From: Acidimicrobiia bacterium
Lineage (GTDB): Bacteria; Actinomycetota; Acidimicrobiia; Acidimicrobiales; Ilumatobacteraceae
Assembly (NCBI GenBank): GCA_030425785.1
Contig: JAUHYJ010000130.1
Location: 1-8,614 of the forward strand
DNA: 8,614 nucleotides
Direction: 5' to 3'
Part shown: piece after piece, positions 1-5,949 of the stretch
Numbering within the stretch: the first letter of the stretch is position 1
Layout: every line of letters starts with the position of its first letter
Position numbers and translations under genes: made by a program
Notes under the pieces: model-generated
The model's input: only the letters and a program-made list of their open reading frames with translations
Told to the model about the DNA's origin: nothing
Database searches by the model: none

Positions 1-577
1 TGAGCACATGTGCCAGAACACGCTCGTAGTCGTCGACGTTGCTGATGCCCGGGAGCTCCTTCTCGCTCGGGCGGAATCCGAGATCGTCGCTCGCGCCCGG
101 GATGACCTCGGACAGCGGCCGATTCGCGTACCGCACACGACCGTCGCGGTCGAGCCGGTTCACGACATCGGGCAGGTTCTCGGCGAGCGTCCGGAACTCG
201 CGCGCTCGCGCGATCTCCGCTTCCTGGGCACGCAGCAGGTCCGTGACGTCACGAGCGATCGAGACGGCACCGACGATCTCTCCATCGTCGTCGAGCTCGG
301 CACACAGCACGACCTGGAACTCACGGCGCTCCCCGGTCTCGGTCACCTGGTGGACCTCGGTGGTGGCGTCCTCGCCGGTCTCGAGCACCTGCATCAGGAC
401 CCGCTCGTACTCGTCGAGGTTGACGATGCCGGGCAGATCGTGCTCGGTGGGCAGCAGCCCGACCTCGTCGGTGCCGCCCGGCACCACCTGGGAGAGTCGG
501 CGATTGCTGTATCGCACTCGACCGTCACGGCCGAATCGGTGCACGACGTCGGGCAGGTTCTCGGCAAGGGTCCGGAA
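1..577 (-). repeat. Near-identical tandem PAS-coding units (units 4 and 5)
   Basis: The PAS-coding DNA starting at 577 is repeated from 196, one 127-codon unit later. The first about 41 bases of the two units match at about 37 positions, and the proteins share EFRTLAENLPDVV, DGRVRY and the pattern LPGI-N-D-YERVL. Units beginning at 1345 and 961 are the same length but more diverged. This looks like internal duplication within the gene. The last unit is cut by the window edge, so further copies may exist. Confidence 0.75.
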
Positions 578-1747
578 CTCGCGTTCGCGATCGAGCGCCC
601 GCTGCTCGGCACGGACGAGCGCGGTGATGTCGCGACCGATCGCGATGGCGCCGACGATGGCGCCGTCCTCGCCACGATGCGCCCGGAAGTACACACTGTG
701 CGTGCGGAGATCGCCATCGGACCCGGTGAGCCGAATCGTGGTGCCGGCGGGTTCGCCGGTCTCGATCACCCGCATCAGGATCGCTTCGTACTCGTCGACG
801 CCGACCGTGCCCGGCCGCGCCGACTCCGTCGGTCGCTTGCCCAGGATGTACTCCGGGTCGCGCCCGAGGCTCTCGATCCAGTGCCGGTTGGCGAAGGTCA
901 CGCGACCCTCGAGGTCGTAGCGCAACACCACGTCCGGAATGCCATCGGCGAGCGAACGGATCTCCGACTCCCGCCGTTCGAGCTCGCCCCGCGTGTGTTC
1001 GAGCTCGGTGATCTCGCGACCGATGGCGAACGCGCCGACGATCGTGCCGTCGAGACCCCGGTCGGGACGGAATCGTACGGCGTGGACGCGGCGCGTTCCG
1101 TCCGGGGCCGAGAAGGCGAGGCGCGCCTCGTCGGGCTCGCCGGTGCGGAGCACACGCTGCAGCGCGGCGTCGAACTCCGGCACCCCGTCGACGTCATGTC
1201 CGACGAAGTCGCTGGGACGGCCGCCGAGCAGTCGACGCTCGCCCAACGCAACCTGCTCGCTGAGCCGGCCGTTCTCGTAGCACAGGCGGCCGCCGGCGTC
1301 GAAGCGCACGATGATGTCGGGCAGCGACGCCGCGAGGCTGTCGAAGTCGTGCGAGCGCTCGGCATCGAGCCGTTCGTCGAGCGACGGTTCGTTGCGGAGC
1401 ACGACCACGGCGCCCTCGATCGAACCGTCACGCGACCGCAGCGGACCGATCGTGGCGAACCGGGTGACCTCGGCACCGTCCGGCCCCGCTGCCGGGACGA
1501 GCCTCGAGGTCGAGCGACCGTCCTCGATCGCGGATCGGACAGGACCTCGCAGGTCCGTCGCACCGACGGCGCCGGCCTCACCGTCGAGGTCGCTGTCGAG
1601 GGTCGCGTGCACGAGCCGCCCGCGGCGGTCGTACAACAGGACGTCGTCCGGCAGCTGTGCGAGCAGCGCGACGATGTCGACATCGCCGAGGGCTGCCGCG
1701 TCGTCGGCGGCGTCCTCTGGAGAGGCGTGGTCGTTCCCGAGAGGCAT
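1..1747 (-). CDS. Tandem multi-PAS sensor protein (N-terminal part; runs off left edge)
   Basis: I translated the minus strand from ATG at 1747: 582 codons stay open to the window edge, so the C-terminus is missing. The protein reads as five consecutive PAS domains: a divergent one at about residues 25-120, then about 134-250, 262-377, 388-505 and 516-582 (cut). Units 2-5 open with the same block (SLAASLPDIIVRFD, SLADGIPDVVLRYD, TLAENLPDVVHRF, TLAENLPDVVNRL). Complete units close with a PAC-like strand such as GAIAIGRDITALVRAE. Short charged helices (for example RAEQRALDREREF) link the domains, as in signal-transmitting PAS chains. There is no signal peptide or membrane segment, so it is probably cytoplasmic. 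PAS domains bind small ligands or cofactors, or mediate dimerisation; the ligand here is unknown. An output domain (kinase, GGDEF, phosphatase) would lie left of the window. No clear Shine-Dalgarno precedes ATG 1747; an in-frame GTG at 1756 is an alternative start, and an in-frame TGA lies further upstream. Confidence 0.9.
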   Translation of the reverse strand, partial: MPLGNDHASPEDAADDAAALGDVDIVALLAQLPDDVLLYDRRGRLVHATLDSDLDGEAGAVGATDLRGPVRSAIEDGRSTSRLVPAAGPDGAEVTRFATIGPLRSRDGSIEGAVVVLRNEPSLDERLDAERSHDFDSLAASLPDIIVRFDAGGRLCYENGRLSEQVALGERRLLGGRPSDFVGHDVDGVPEFDAALQRVLRTGEPDEARLAFSAPDGTRRVHAVRFRPDRGLDGTIVGAFAIGREITELEHTRGELERRESEIRSLADGIPDVVLRYDLEGRVTFANRHWIESLGRDPEYILGKRPTESARPGTVGVDEYEAILMRVIETGEPAGTTIRLTGSDGDLRTHSVYFRAHRGEDGAIVGAIAIGRDITALVRAEQRALDREREFRTLAENLPDVVHRFGRDGRVRYSNRRLSQVVPGGTDEVGLLPTEHDLPGIVNLDEYERVLMQVLETGEDATTEVHQVTETGERREFQVVLCAELDDDGEIVGAVSIARDVTDLLRAQEAEIARAREFRTLAENLPDVVNRLDRDGRVRYANRPLSEVIPGASDDLGFRPSEKELPGISNVDDYERVLAHVL

Positions 1748-1896
1748 GGGTGGCACCGGAGGTGCACGAGGTATGGCTGTGGTCGATGGTGTATCGGCAC
1801 CGGGCCCCGTGGTCTTGAGCCGTGATCATGTGCGGATACCGTCGTTCTCGCCCAGTCTACCGACCCCGTCCGGCGGCCCGACCGGGCCCGCTCCCG

Positions 1897-1917
1897 GCCC
1901 GCGGCGGTGCCGCGGGC
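1897..1917 (-). terminator. GC-rich hairpin downstream of the acyl-CoA dehydrogenase
   Basis: A perfect inverted repeat with 9-bp arms (GCCCGCGGC / GCCGCGGGC) and a 3-nt loop starts 4 nt after the stop codon of the acyl-CoA dehydrogenase. A second smaller inverted repeat (GGCCCG-AC-CGGGCC) lies at 1875-1888, in the direction of transcription. Neither is followed by a T-run, so these are not classic intrinsic terminators. U-less hairpins do occur as transcript ends in high-GC actinomycetes. The 174-nt gap to the PAS gene otherwise shows only a weak TAGACT -10-like hexamer at 1854-1859. Confidence 0.5.
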
Positions 1918-1921
1918 GGCC

Positions 1922-3205
1922 TCAGCCGTTCTTGGGGAGGTCGCGGAACGGGGTGGTGCGATCGAAGCCGGGCTCCTTCGGGAGACCCAGGACCCGCTCG
2001 CCGATGATGTTGCGCTGGACCTGATCGGTGCCGCCGTAGATCGGCGGCGCCTGTGCGAACAGCGCGAGCTCGGTGACGAACGCGTTCATCGCGTTCCCGG
2101 TCGCCTCCTCGATGGCGCCGCGGTGCTCCGCGTCGTACGCGTGCAGCGTGCCGGCCGCGCCGAGGATGCGCATGCCGATGTCGCGCTGGAGCCGCATCAT
2201 GTCGCTCATCGAGAGCTTGCCGATGTTGCCGAATCCCGGCAGGTCCTTGCCCTGCGCCTTCAGCCCCTTCAGCCGCAGCGTCTGCATCCGGCCGATCTCG
2301 GCGATCGTGTGCAGACGCATGAGGTCCTGGCGAACCGTCGGGTCGTCGATCGCGCCGGTCTGCTTCGCCAAGTCGATCAGCATGCGGCCGGCACCCCGGA
2401 ACTGGGCCCCGCCCGCGGCGGACCGCTGGTTCCTCACGAAGTCGCCGGCCCGCTGGTCGAGATGACCGGCGACCGAACCGGCCAGCGCAGCGCTGGCCGC
2501 AGCGTGCCCGCCGCCGGCACCGAGCCCGGCGCGCTCGAACGCCAGCGTCGTGTTGGCGACCGCCCAGCCGTTGTTGAGGTCGCCGATCATCGCATCGGTG
2601 GTCGTGCGTGCGTCCGACATGAACACCTCGTTGAACAACGCACGACCGGTCATCTCGCGCAACGGTCGGATCTCGACACCGTCCTGGTGCATGTCGAGCG
2701 CGAAGTAGCTGATGCCCTGGTGCTTCGGAGCCTCGGAGTTGGTGCGCGCGATGAGCATGCCGAGATCGGCGTAGTGACCGCCCGACGTCCACACCTTCTG
2801 GCCGTTGACGATCCACTCGTCGCCGTCCTGGACGGCACGGGTCTGCAGCCCCGCCAGATCGGATCCTGCGACCGGCTCGGAGAACAACTGACACCACGCC
2901 TTCCGGCCGGTCACGATGTCGCGGACGTAGTGGTCGATCTGGTCCTGTGAGCCGTGGGTGGCGATCGTCGGCGCGGCCAGGAGCAGCCCGAGCCCGCCGG
3001 GCGCGGGAAGTGCACCGTGGGCACCGATCGTCTCCGCGACGCGCACGGCGTCGTTGCGCGACAGCCCACGTCCGTACGCGTGTTCCGGCAGTGCCGGCGC
3101 CGACCACCCGGCGAGGCCGAGGCGCTCCCACCACTCGCCGACGGTGAGATCCGGGTCCCAGTTCTCGTCCAGCCACGCCTGCAGTTCGTCGATCACATCG
3201 GCCAT
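1922..3205 (-). CDS. Acyl-CoA dehydrogenase (FadE-type)
   Basis: A 427-residue flavoprotein with the complete acyl-CoA dehydrogenase fold; it oxidises an acyl-CoA to the 2,3-enoyl-CoA and passes electrons to ETF. An N-terminal helical domain (about 1-100) is followed by the FAD/substrate segment QLFSEPVAGSDL (107-118) and WIVNGQKVWTSGGHYADL (131-148), which form the middle beta domain. The C-terminal helical domain ends with IYGGTDQVQRNIIGERVLGL (389-408). The position used as catalytic base in medium-chain enzymes is Gly here (YGGT rather than YEGT). Glu224 in LAFERAG lies where isovaleryl-CoA and long-chain dehydrogenases carry their base and is the likely catalytic residue. The actual substrate cannot be read from the sequence. 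Start: ATG 3205 is chosen; ATG 3214 adds three residues, and neither has a clear Shine-Dalgarno. It follows sufC by about 43 nt and could be cotranscribed, but no link to Fe-S assembly is known for the family. Confidence 0.93.
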   Translation of the reverse strand: MADVIDELQAWLDENWDPDLTVGEWWERLGLAGWSAPALPEHAYGRGLSRNDAVRVAETIGAHGALPAPGGLGLLLAAPTIATHGSQDQIDHYVRDIVTGRKAWCQLFSEPVAGSDLAGLQTRAVQDGDEWIVNGQKVWTSGGHYADLGMLIARTNSEAPKHQGISYFALDMHQDGVEIRPLREMTGRALFNEVFMSDARTTTDAMIGDLNNGWAVANTTLAFERAGLGAGGGHAAASAALAGSVAGHLDQRAGDFVRNQRSAAGGAQFRGAGRMLIDLAKQTGAIDDPTVRQDLMRLHTIAEIGRMQTLRLKGLKAQGKDLPGFGNIGKLSMSDMMRLQRDIGMRILGAAGTLHAYDAEHRGAIEEATGNAMNAFVTELALFAQAPPIYGGTDQVQRNIIGERVLGLPKEPGFDRTTPFRDLPKNG

Positions 3206-3248
3206 GCCGAGCATGCTGGCACGCCGCGTCCACGCCGCGGCGAGTCGG

Positions 3249-4064
3249 TCAGATGGCGAACAGGTCGTCGAGGCTGCCCGGCTGCTCGCGCGGCCCGGCA
3301 TCGTCCCGCTCGGGCGTGAGTTCGTCCGGGCTCGCGAACGCGGCGTAGCCGTCGCGCTCGAGCACGTCGGCGAGCTCCGGCCCGCCGGACTCGACGATCC
3401 GGCCCTTGACCAGGATGTGGACCCGATCCGGCCGGAGCTCCTCGAGCAGCCGGCTGTAGTGCGTGATCGCGATGACGCCGAGCGGGGCGTCGCCCGCCTC
3501 GTTCGAGAGGTCCTCGACCCGGCGCGAGCAGGCGCGCAAGGCGTCGATGTCGAGCCCGGAGTCGAGTTCGTCGAGGATCGCGAACTTGGGACGGAGCACG
3601 GCGAGCTGCAGCGTCTCGTTGCGCTTCTTCTCGCCGCCGGAGAGGTCGACGTTGAGCGCTCGATGGAGCAGGGGTTCGGCGAGCCCGATGCGTTCGGCCT
3701 CGGCGAGCAGCGTGCCGGAGAGCCCGTCGGCATCGCGGCCGCGGGTCGTCAGCGCCTCGCCGAGCATGTCGTCGAGCATGACGCCCGGCACCTCGGTCGG
3801 GTACTGCATGACGAGGTGGAGCCCGGCGACCGCACGGCGCCATGCCGGCATCGCGAGCACGTCCTCACCGTCGAGCGTGACCGTCCCGCCGAGCACCTCG
3901 AACCCCGGCCTGCCCATGAGCACGGCCGACAGGGTGCTCTTGCCGGCGCCGTTCGGGCCCATCACCGCATGCACCTCGCCGGATGCGACCGTCATGTCGA
4001 TGCCGTGCAGGATCTGCTTGCCGGCGACCGATGCGGTCAGGTCGCGGATCTCGAGCGTGCTCAT
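3249..4064 (-). CDS. sufC: SufC, Fe-S cluster assembly ATPase
   Basis: A 271-residue ABC-type ATPase of the cytoplasmic SufBC2D scaffold; its ATP hydrolysis drives the rearrangement of SufB-SufD during cluster assembly. Visible motifs are Walker A GPNGAGKST (36-44), Q-loop VMQYP (85-89), signature LSGGEKKRNE (141-150), Walker B plus D-loop ILDELDSGLDIDAL (163-176) and H-loop ITHY (200-203). LSGGEKKR and the DSGLD element separate SufC from transporter ATPases. Leu in DELDSGLD is where Thr or Ser is common. An Arg/Glu/Asp-rich tail (about 250-271) makes it slightly longer than the usual 245-260 residues. The start is firmly set: AGGAGG lies 7 nt upstream, and the ATG overlaps the stop of the Rieske gene by ATGA. 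The reading frame stays open 57 codons further upstream, but that extension is Arg-rich antisense-like sequence inside the Rieske gene. Confidence 0.97.
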   Translation of the reverse strand: MSTLEIRDLTASVAGKQILHGIDMTVASGEVHAVMGPNGAGKSTLSAVLMGRPGFEVLGGTVTLDGEDVLAMPAWRRAVAGLHLVMQYPTEVPGVMLDDMLGEALTTRGRDADGLSGTLLAEAERIGLAEPLLHRALNVDLSGGEKKRNETLQLAVLRPKFAILDELDSGLDIDALRACSRRVEDLSNEAGDAPLGVIAITHYSRLLEELRPDRVHILVKGRIVESGGPELADVLERDGYAAFASPDELTPERDDAGPREQPGSLDDLFAI

Positions 4065-4399
4065 GACGTGGCCTCCTGATGGTCGGTCGTGATCGTGACG
4101 AGCACCTGGCCGTCGACGACCGACGCCTCGAACACGGGAACGGGCTGGGTCGCTGGCAAGGTCGCCGGCTCGCCGGTGACGAGGCTGAACGCGCTGCCGT
4201 GCTTGGGGCATTCGAGCTCGCGCTCGTCGCACCACACCTCGCCGTCGGACAGCGAGACGTCGGCGTGACTGCAGACGTCACCGATCGCGTACACGTCGTC
4301 GTCGATGCGGACGACGGCCACCGTCACGCCGCCGATGTCGACGCGACGGGCGCTGCCCGGTTCGAGCTCCGCGAGGGGGAAGAGGGTGTGGCTGGTCAT
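4061..4399 (-). CDS. Rieske [2Fe-2S] ferredoxin-like protein of the suf cluster
   Basis: A 112-residue soluble protein that is almost entirely one Rieske domain. The cluster ligands are Cys43 and His45 in CSHADVSLSDG and Cys64 and His67 in ECPKHGSAF, the canonical C-x-H ... C-x2-H pattern. The following TGEPATLPATQPVPVF segment is typical of ferredoxin components of non-haem iron oxygenases. No membrane anchor or oxygenase domain is present, so it is an electron-transfer protein rather than an enzyme. Such proteins are commonly annotated inside actinobacterial suf operons between sufD and sufC. Their partner is not established; electron supply to cluster assembly, or simply being a client of it, are both possible. 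Its ATG overlaps the sufD stop and its TGA overlaps the sufC start, each by ATGA, so all three are probably made from one mRNA by coupled translation. Confidence 0.93.
   Translation of the reverse strand: MTSHTLFPLAELEPGSARRVDIGGVTVAVVRIDDDVYAIGDVCSHADVSLSDGEVWCDERELECPKHGSAFSLVTGEPATLPATQPVPVFEASVVDGQVLVTITTDHQEATS
4072..4077 (-). promoter_or_regulatory. Strong Shine-Dalgarno for sufC
   Basis: AGGAGG on the minus strand lies 7 nt upstream of the sufC ATG and inside the last codons of the Rieske gene. It is the clearest ribosome-binding site in the window and fixes the sufC start. It suggests SufC is translated more strongly than by coupling alone, which would suit the SufBC2D stoichiometry of two SufC per complex (inference). 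Confidence 0.85.
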
Positions 4400-5487
4400 C
4401 GTGCGTCACCGGTCCCGATGTCGAGCTTGTCGGCGACGCGGCGTCGCAACTCGTCGGCGAAGCCCTTCGAGGGCAGCTGCGAGATCACCTCGTCGAAGAA
4501 GCCGAGCACGACGAGGCGCTCGGCGACCTCGGGCATCACGCCGCGACTCTCGAGGTAGAAGCGCTGGTCCTCGTCGATCGGTCCGACGGTCGACGCGTGC
4601 GAGCACTTGACGTCGTTGGTGCGGATGTCGAGGTTCGGCACGCTCTCGGCCCAGGCGCCGTCGCTCAAGGTGAGGGTGCGGTTCGTCTGGTAGGCCGCGG
4701 TGCCACGCGCCTCTTCACCGATCTCGATCAGGCCGGTGTACACGCTGGCTGCGTGGTCTTGCACCGCCCCCTTGAACAGCAGGTCGGAGTTGGTGTGGGG
4801 CGCGACGTGGCTCTGGATGACGCGGAAGTCGTGCATCTGGTCGCCGTCGGCGAAATACAACGCCACCTGACGTGTCGATGCACCACGGCCGACCGACCGG
4901 GCTTCGGTGCGCACGCGGGCGTAGTCGCCACCGAGCGCCACGGTGGCGAGGAGCAGATCGCTGTCCCGGCCACTCTCGGCCTGCTGGTGCCCGATCGACC
5001 AGACCTCGTCGTTGAGCTCGTTCACGGCCAGGTAGCGCACCCGAGCCGCCTGACCGACGCGAACGTGGAGCACGGGAAGGGTGAGCGCTGCTCCCCCACC
5101 GGCGGAGCGGAACCGCTCGACCACGGTGACCTCGCTGTCGGCACCGGCGTCGATGACCAGTCGGGGCGCGGTGAGCGCACCCCCGCCCGGGATCGAGTGC
5201 GTGATGACGATCGGTTCGTCGACGACGCTGCCGGGCGGCACGGTGACGGCGATGCCGGCGCCGAGCTCGGCGTTCAGCGTCGCGAACACGTCGGGGCGAT
5301 CGTCGAACAGCGGAGCGGCGCCGGACGCGTCGACGAGGGCGCCCGCGTCACCGTCGACCTCGACATCGTGGGTCGACGGGGTGAACCGGGCCAGGTCGAG
5401 GTCGCCGATCCGGCTGTAGCGCCAGATCTCCTCGTCGGTCGTCGGCAGCTCGACGGCGTCCAGGCGGGAGGGATCGAGAACGGACAT
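4396..5487 (-). CDS. sufD: SufD, Fe-S cluster assembly scaffold subunit
   Basis: A 363-residue member of the SufB/SufD family; it pairs with SufB and binds SufC in the cytoplasmic scaffold complex. The N-terminal helical part contains EEIWRYSRIGDLDL (19-32), a SufD-type start. The central right-handed beta-helix core follows. The C-terminal family signature is DVKCSHASTVGPIDEDQRFY (292-311) with Cys295 and His297, then LESRGVMPEVAERLVVLGFF (312-331). The equivalent His of SufD in other bacteria has been implicated in cluster assembly. SufD rather than SufB identity is supported by the short length and by the separate clear SufB at the right edge. The stop overlaps the Rieske ATG by ATGA. The start ATG 5487 has no good Shine-Dalgarno but sits 9 nt after a TAGAAT element, which suggests a leaderless or near-leaderless message. 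Confidence 0.96.
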   Translation of the reverse strand: MSVLDPSRLDAVELPTTDEEIWRYSRIGDLDLARFTPSTHDVEVDGDAGALVDASGAAPLFDDRPDVFATLNAELGAGIAVTVPPGSVVDEPIVITHSIPGGGALTAPRLVIDAGADSEVTVVERFRSAGGGAALTLPVLHVRVGQAARVRYLAVNELNDEVWSIGHQQAESGRDSDLLLATVALGGDYARVRTEARSVGRGASTRQVALYFADGDQMHDFRVIQSHVAPHTNSDLLFKGAVQDHAASVYTGLIEIGEEARGTAAYQTNRTLTLSDGAWAESVPNLDIRTNDVKCSHASTVGPIDEDQRFYLESRGVMPEVAERLVVLGFFDEVISQLPSKGFADELRRRVADKLDIGTGDAR

Positions 5488-5496
5488 CGCCGCCGA

Positions 5497-5515
5497 ATTC
5501 TACTACCGGGATAGT
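5497..5515 (-). promoter_or_regulatory. Candidate sufD promoter -10 with overlapping palindrome
   Basis: On the minus strand TAGAAT (5497-5502) matches the -10 consensus at five of six positions and ends 9 nt before the sufD ATG. It abuts an imperfect 14-bp palindrome ACTATCCCGGTAGT (5502-5515), whose outer four bases on each side, plus one inner pair, are complementary. A repressor bound there would block the promoter spacer. No convincing -35 is seen. The element lies in the 65-nt gap between the four-cysteine gene and sufD. Function is inferred from position only. Confidence 0.4.
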
Positions 5516-5552
5516 GGAAATCCGACGAGCGAATGTGCGCCCGATCGACCGA

Positions 5553-5912
5553 TCAGCCGCCGCGTCGGCGGCGGAAGAACCGCTTCAGCCGACCGCCGCG
5601 TGCCGATGCCGCCCGTTCGGCTTCGACCTCGGCCTTGATGCGCGCGCCGACCGAGTTCAAGATGTCCTCGGCCTCGTCGAGCAGCGCTGCCGCCGAACCG
5701 TCGTCGAGGCCCGCCGGCTCGGGCGGGGTGGGCGGCACGACGAGCGAGCCGTGGGTCCACGCGACGTCGGCGAGCCGGCGCTCGTACTTCGGACAGTCGT
5801 CGGGACAGCGCCACGGGGCGTCGGGGGCGAGGTCGAGGTTGCACTTCCGGACGGTGTCCCCGTTCGGGTAGGTGCGGCTCTCGAAGTTCTTGCACTCCGT
5901 CCGCATCGGCAT
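5553..5912 (-). CDS. Small four-cysteine protein with basic tail, unknown function
   Basis: A 119-residue protein that I do not recognise as a named family. The N-terminal half holds four cysteines, Cys7, Cys24, Cys36 and Cys40 (spacing C-x16-C-x11-C-x3-C), in a setting of aromatic and charged residues (TECKNFESRTYPNGDTVRK, then APWRCPDDCPKYERRL). This could bind zinc or an Fe-S cluster. A Pro-rich linker (about 58-68) leads to an acidic amphipathic helix (about 73-100, LLDEAEDILNSVGARI). The end is strongly basic (RLKRFFRRRRGG), suggesting contact with nucleic acid, membrane lipid or an acidic partner. There is no signal peptide, so it is probably cytoplasmic. Reality as a gene is supported by the organised cysteines and the codon pattern shared with its neighbours. 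Start ATG 5912 is used; ATG 5906 is equally possible, and neither has a clear Shine-Dalgarno. It lies 37 nt after the SGNH gene and 65 nt before sufD. Confidence 0.8.
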   Translation of the reverse strand: MPMRTECKNFESRTYPNGDTVRKCNLDLAPDAPWRCPDDCPKYERRLADVAWTHGSLVVPPTPPEPAGLDDGSAAALLDEAEDILNSVGARIKAEVEAERAASARGGRLKRFFRRRRGG

Positions 5913-5949
5913 GCCAGGCAGGCTATCCGGGCGACGACCGGTGGTTCGG

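Noticed and set aside
8..1825. Long plus-strand open frame of 605 codons across the PAS region
   Set aside because: It is antisense to the PAS gene; its repetitive Val/Leu/Asp-rich translation simply mirrors the repeated PAS codons. The minus frame has clear PAS/PAC motifs.
1857..3233. Minus-strand 458-codon open frame overlapping the acyl-CoA dehydrogenase
   Set aside because: Arg/His/Gly-rich translation in the wrong frame; the acyl-CoA dehydrogenase frame carries all family motifs.
1922..3733. Extended 603-residue form of the acyl-CoA dehydrogenase
   Set aside because: The extra N-terminal part lies out of frame inside sufC and is Ser/Arg/Pro-rich noise. Homology-like sequence begins at ATG 3205 or 3214.
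3249..4235. Longer sufC start giving 328 residues
   Set aside because: The extension overlaps the Rieske gene and is Arg-rich, and AGGAGG sits exactly before ATG 4064.
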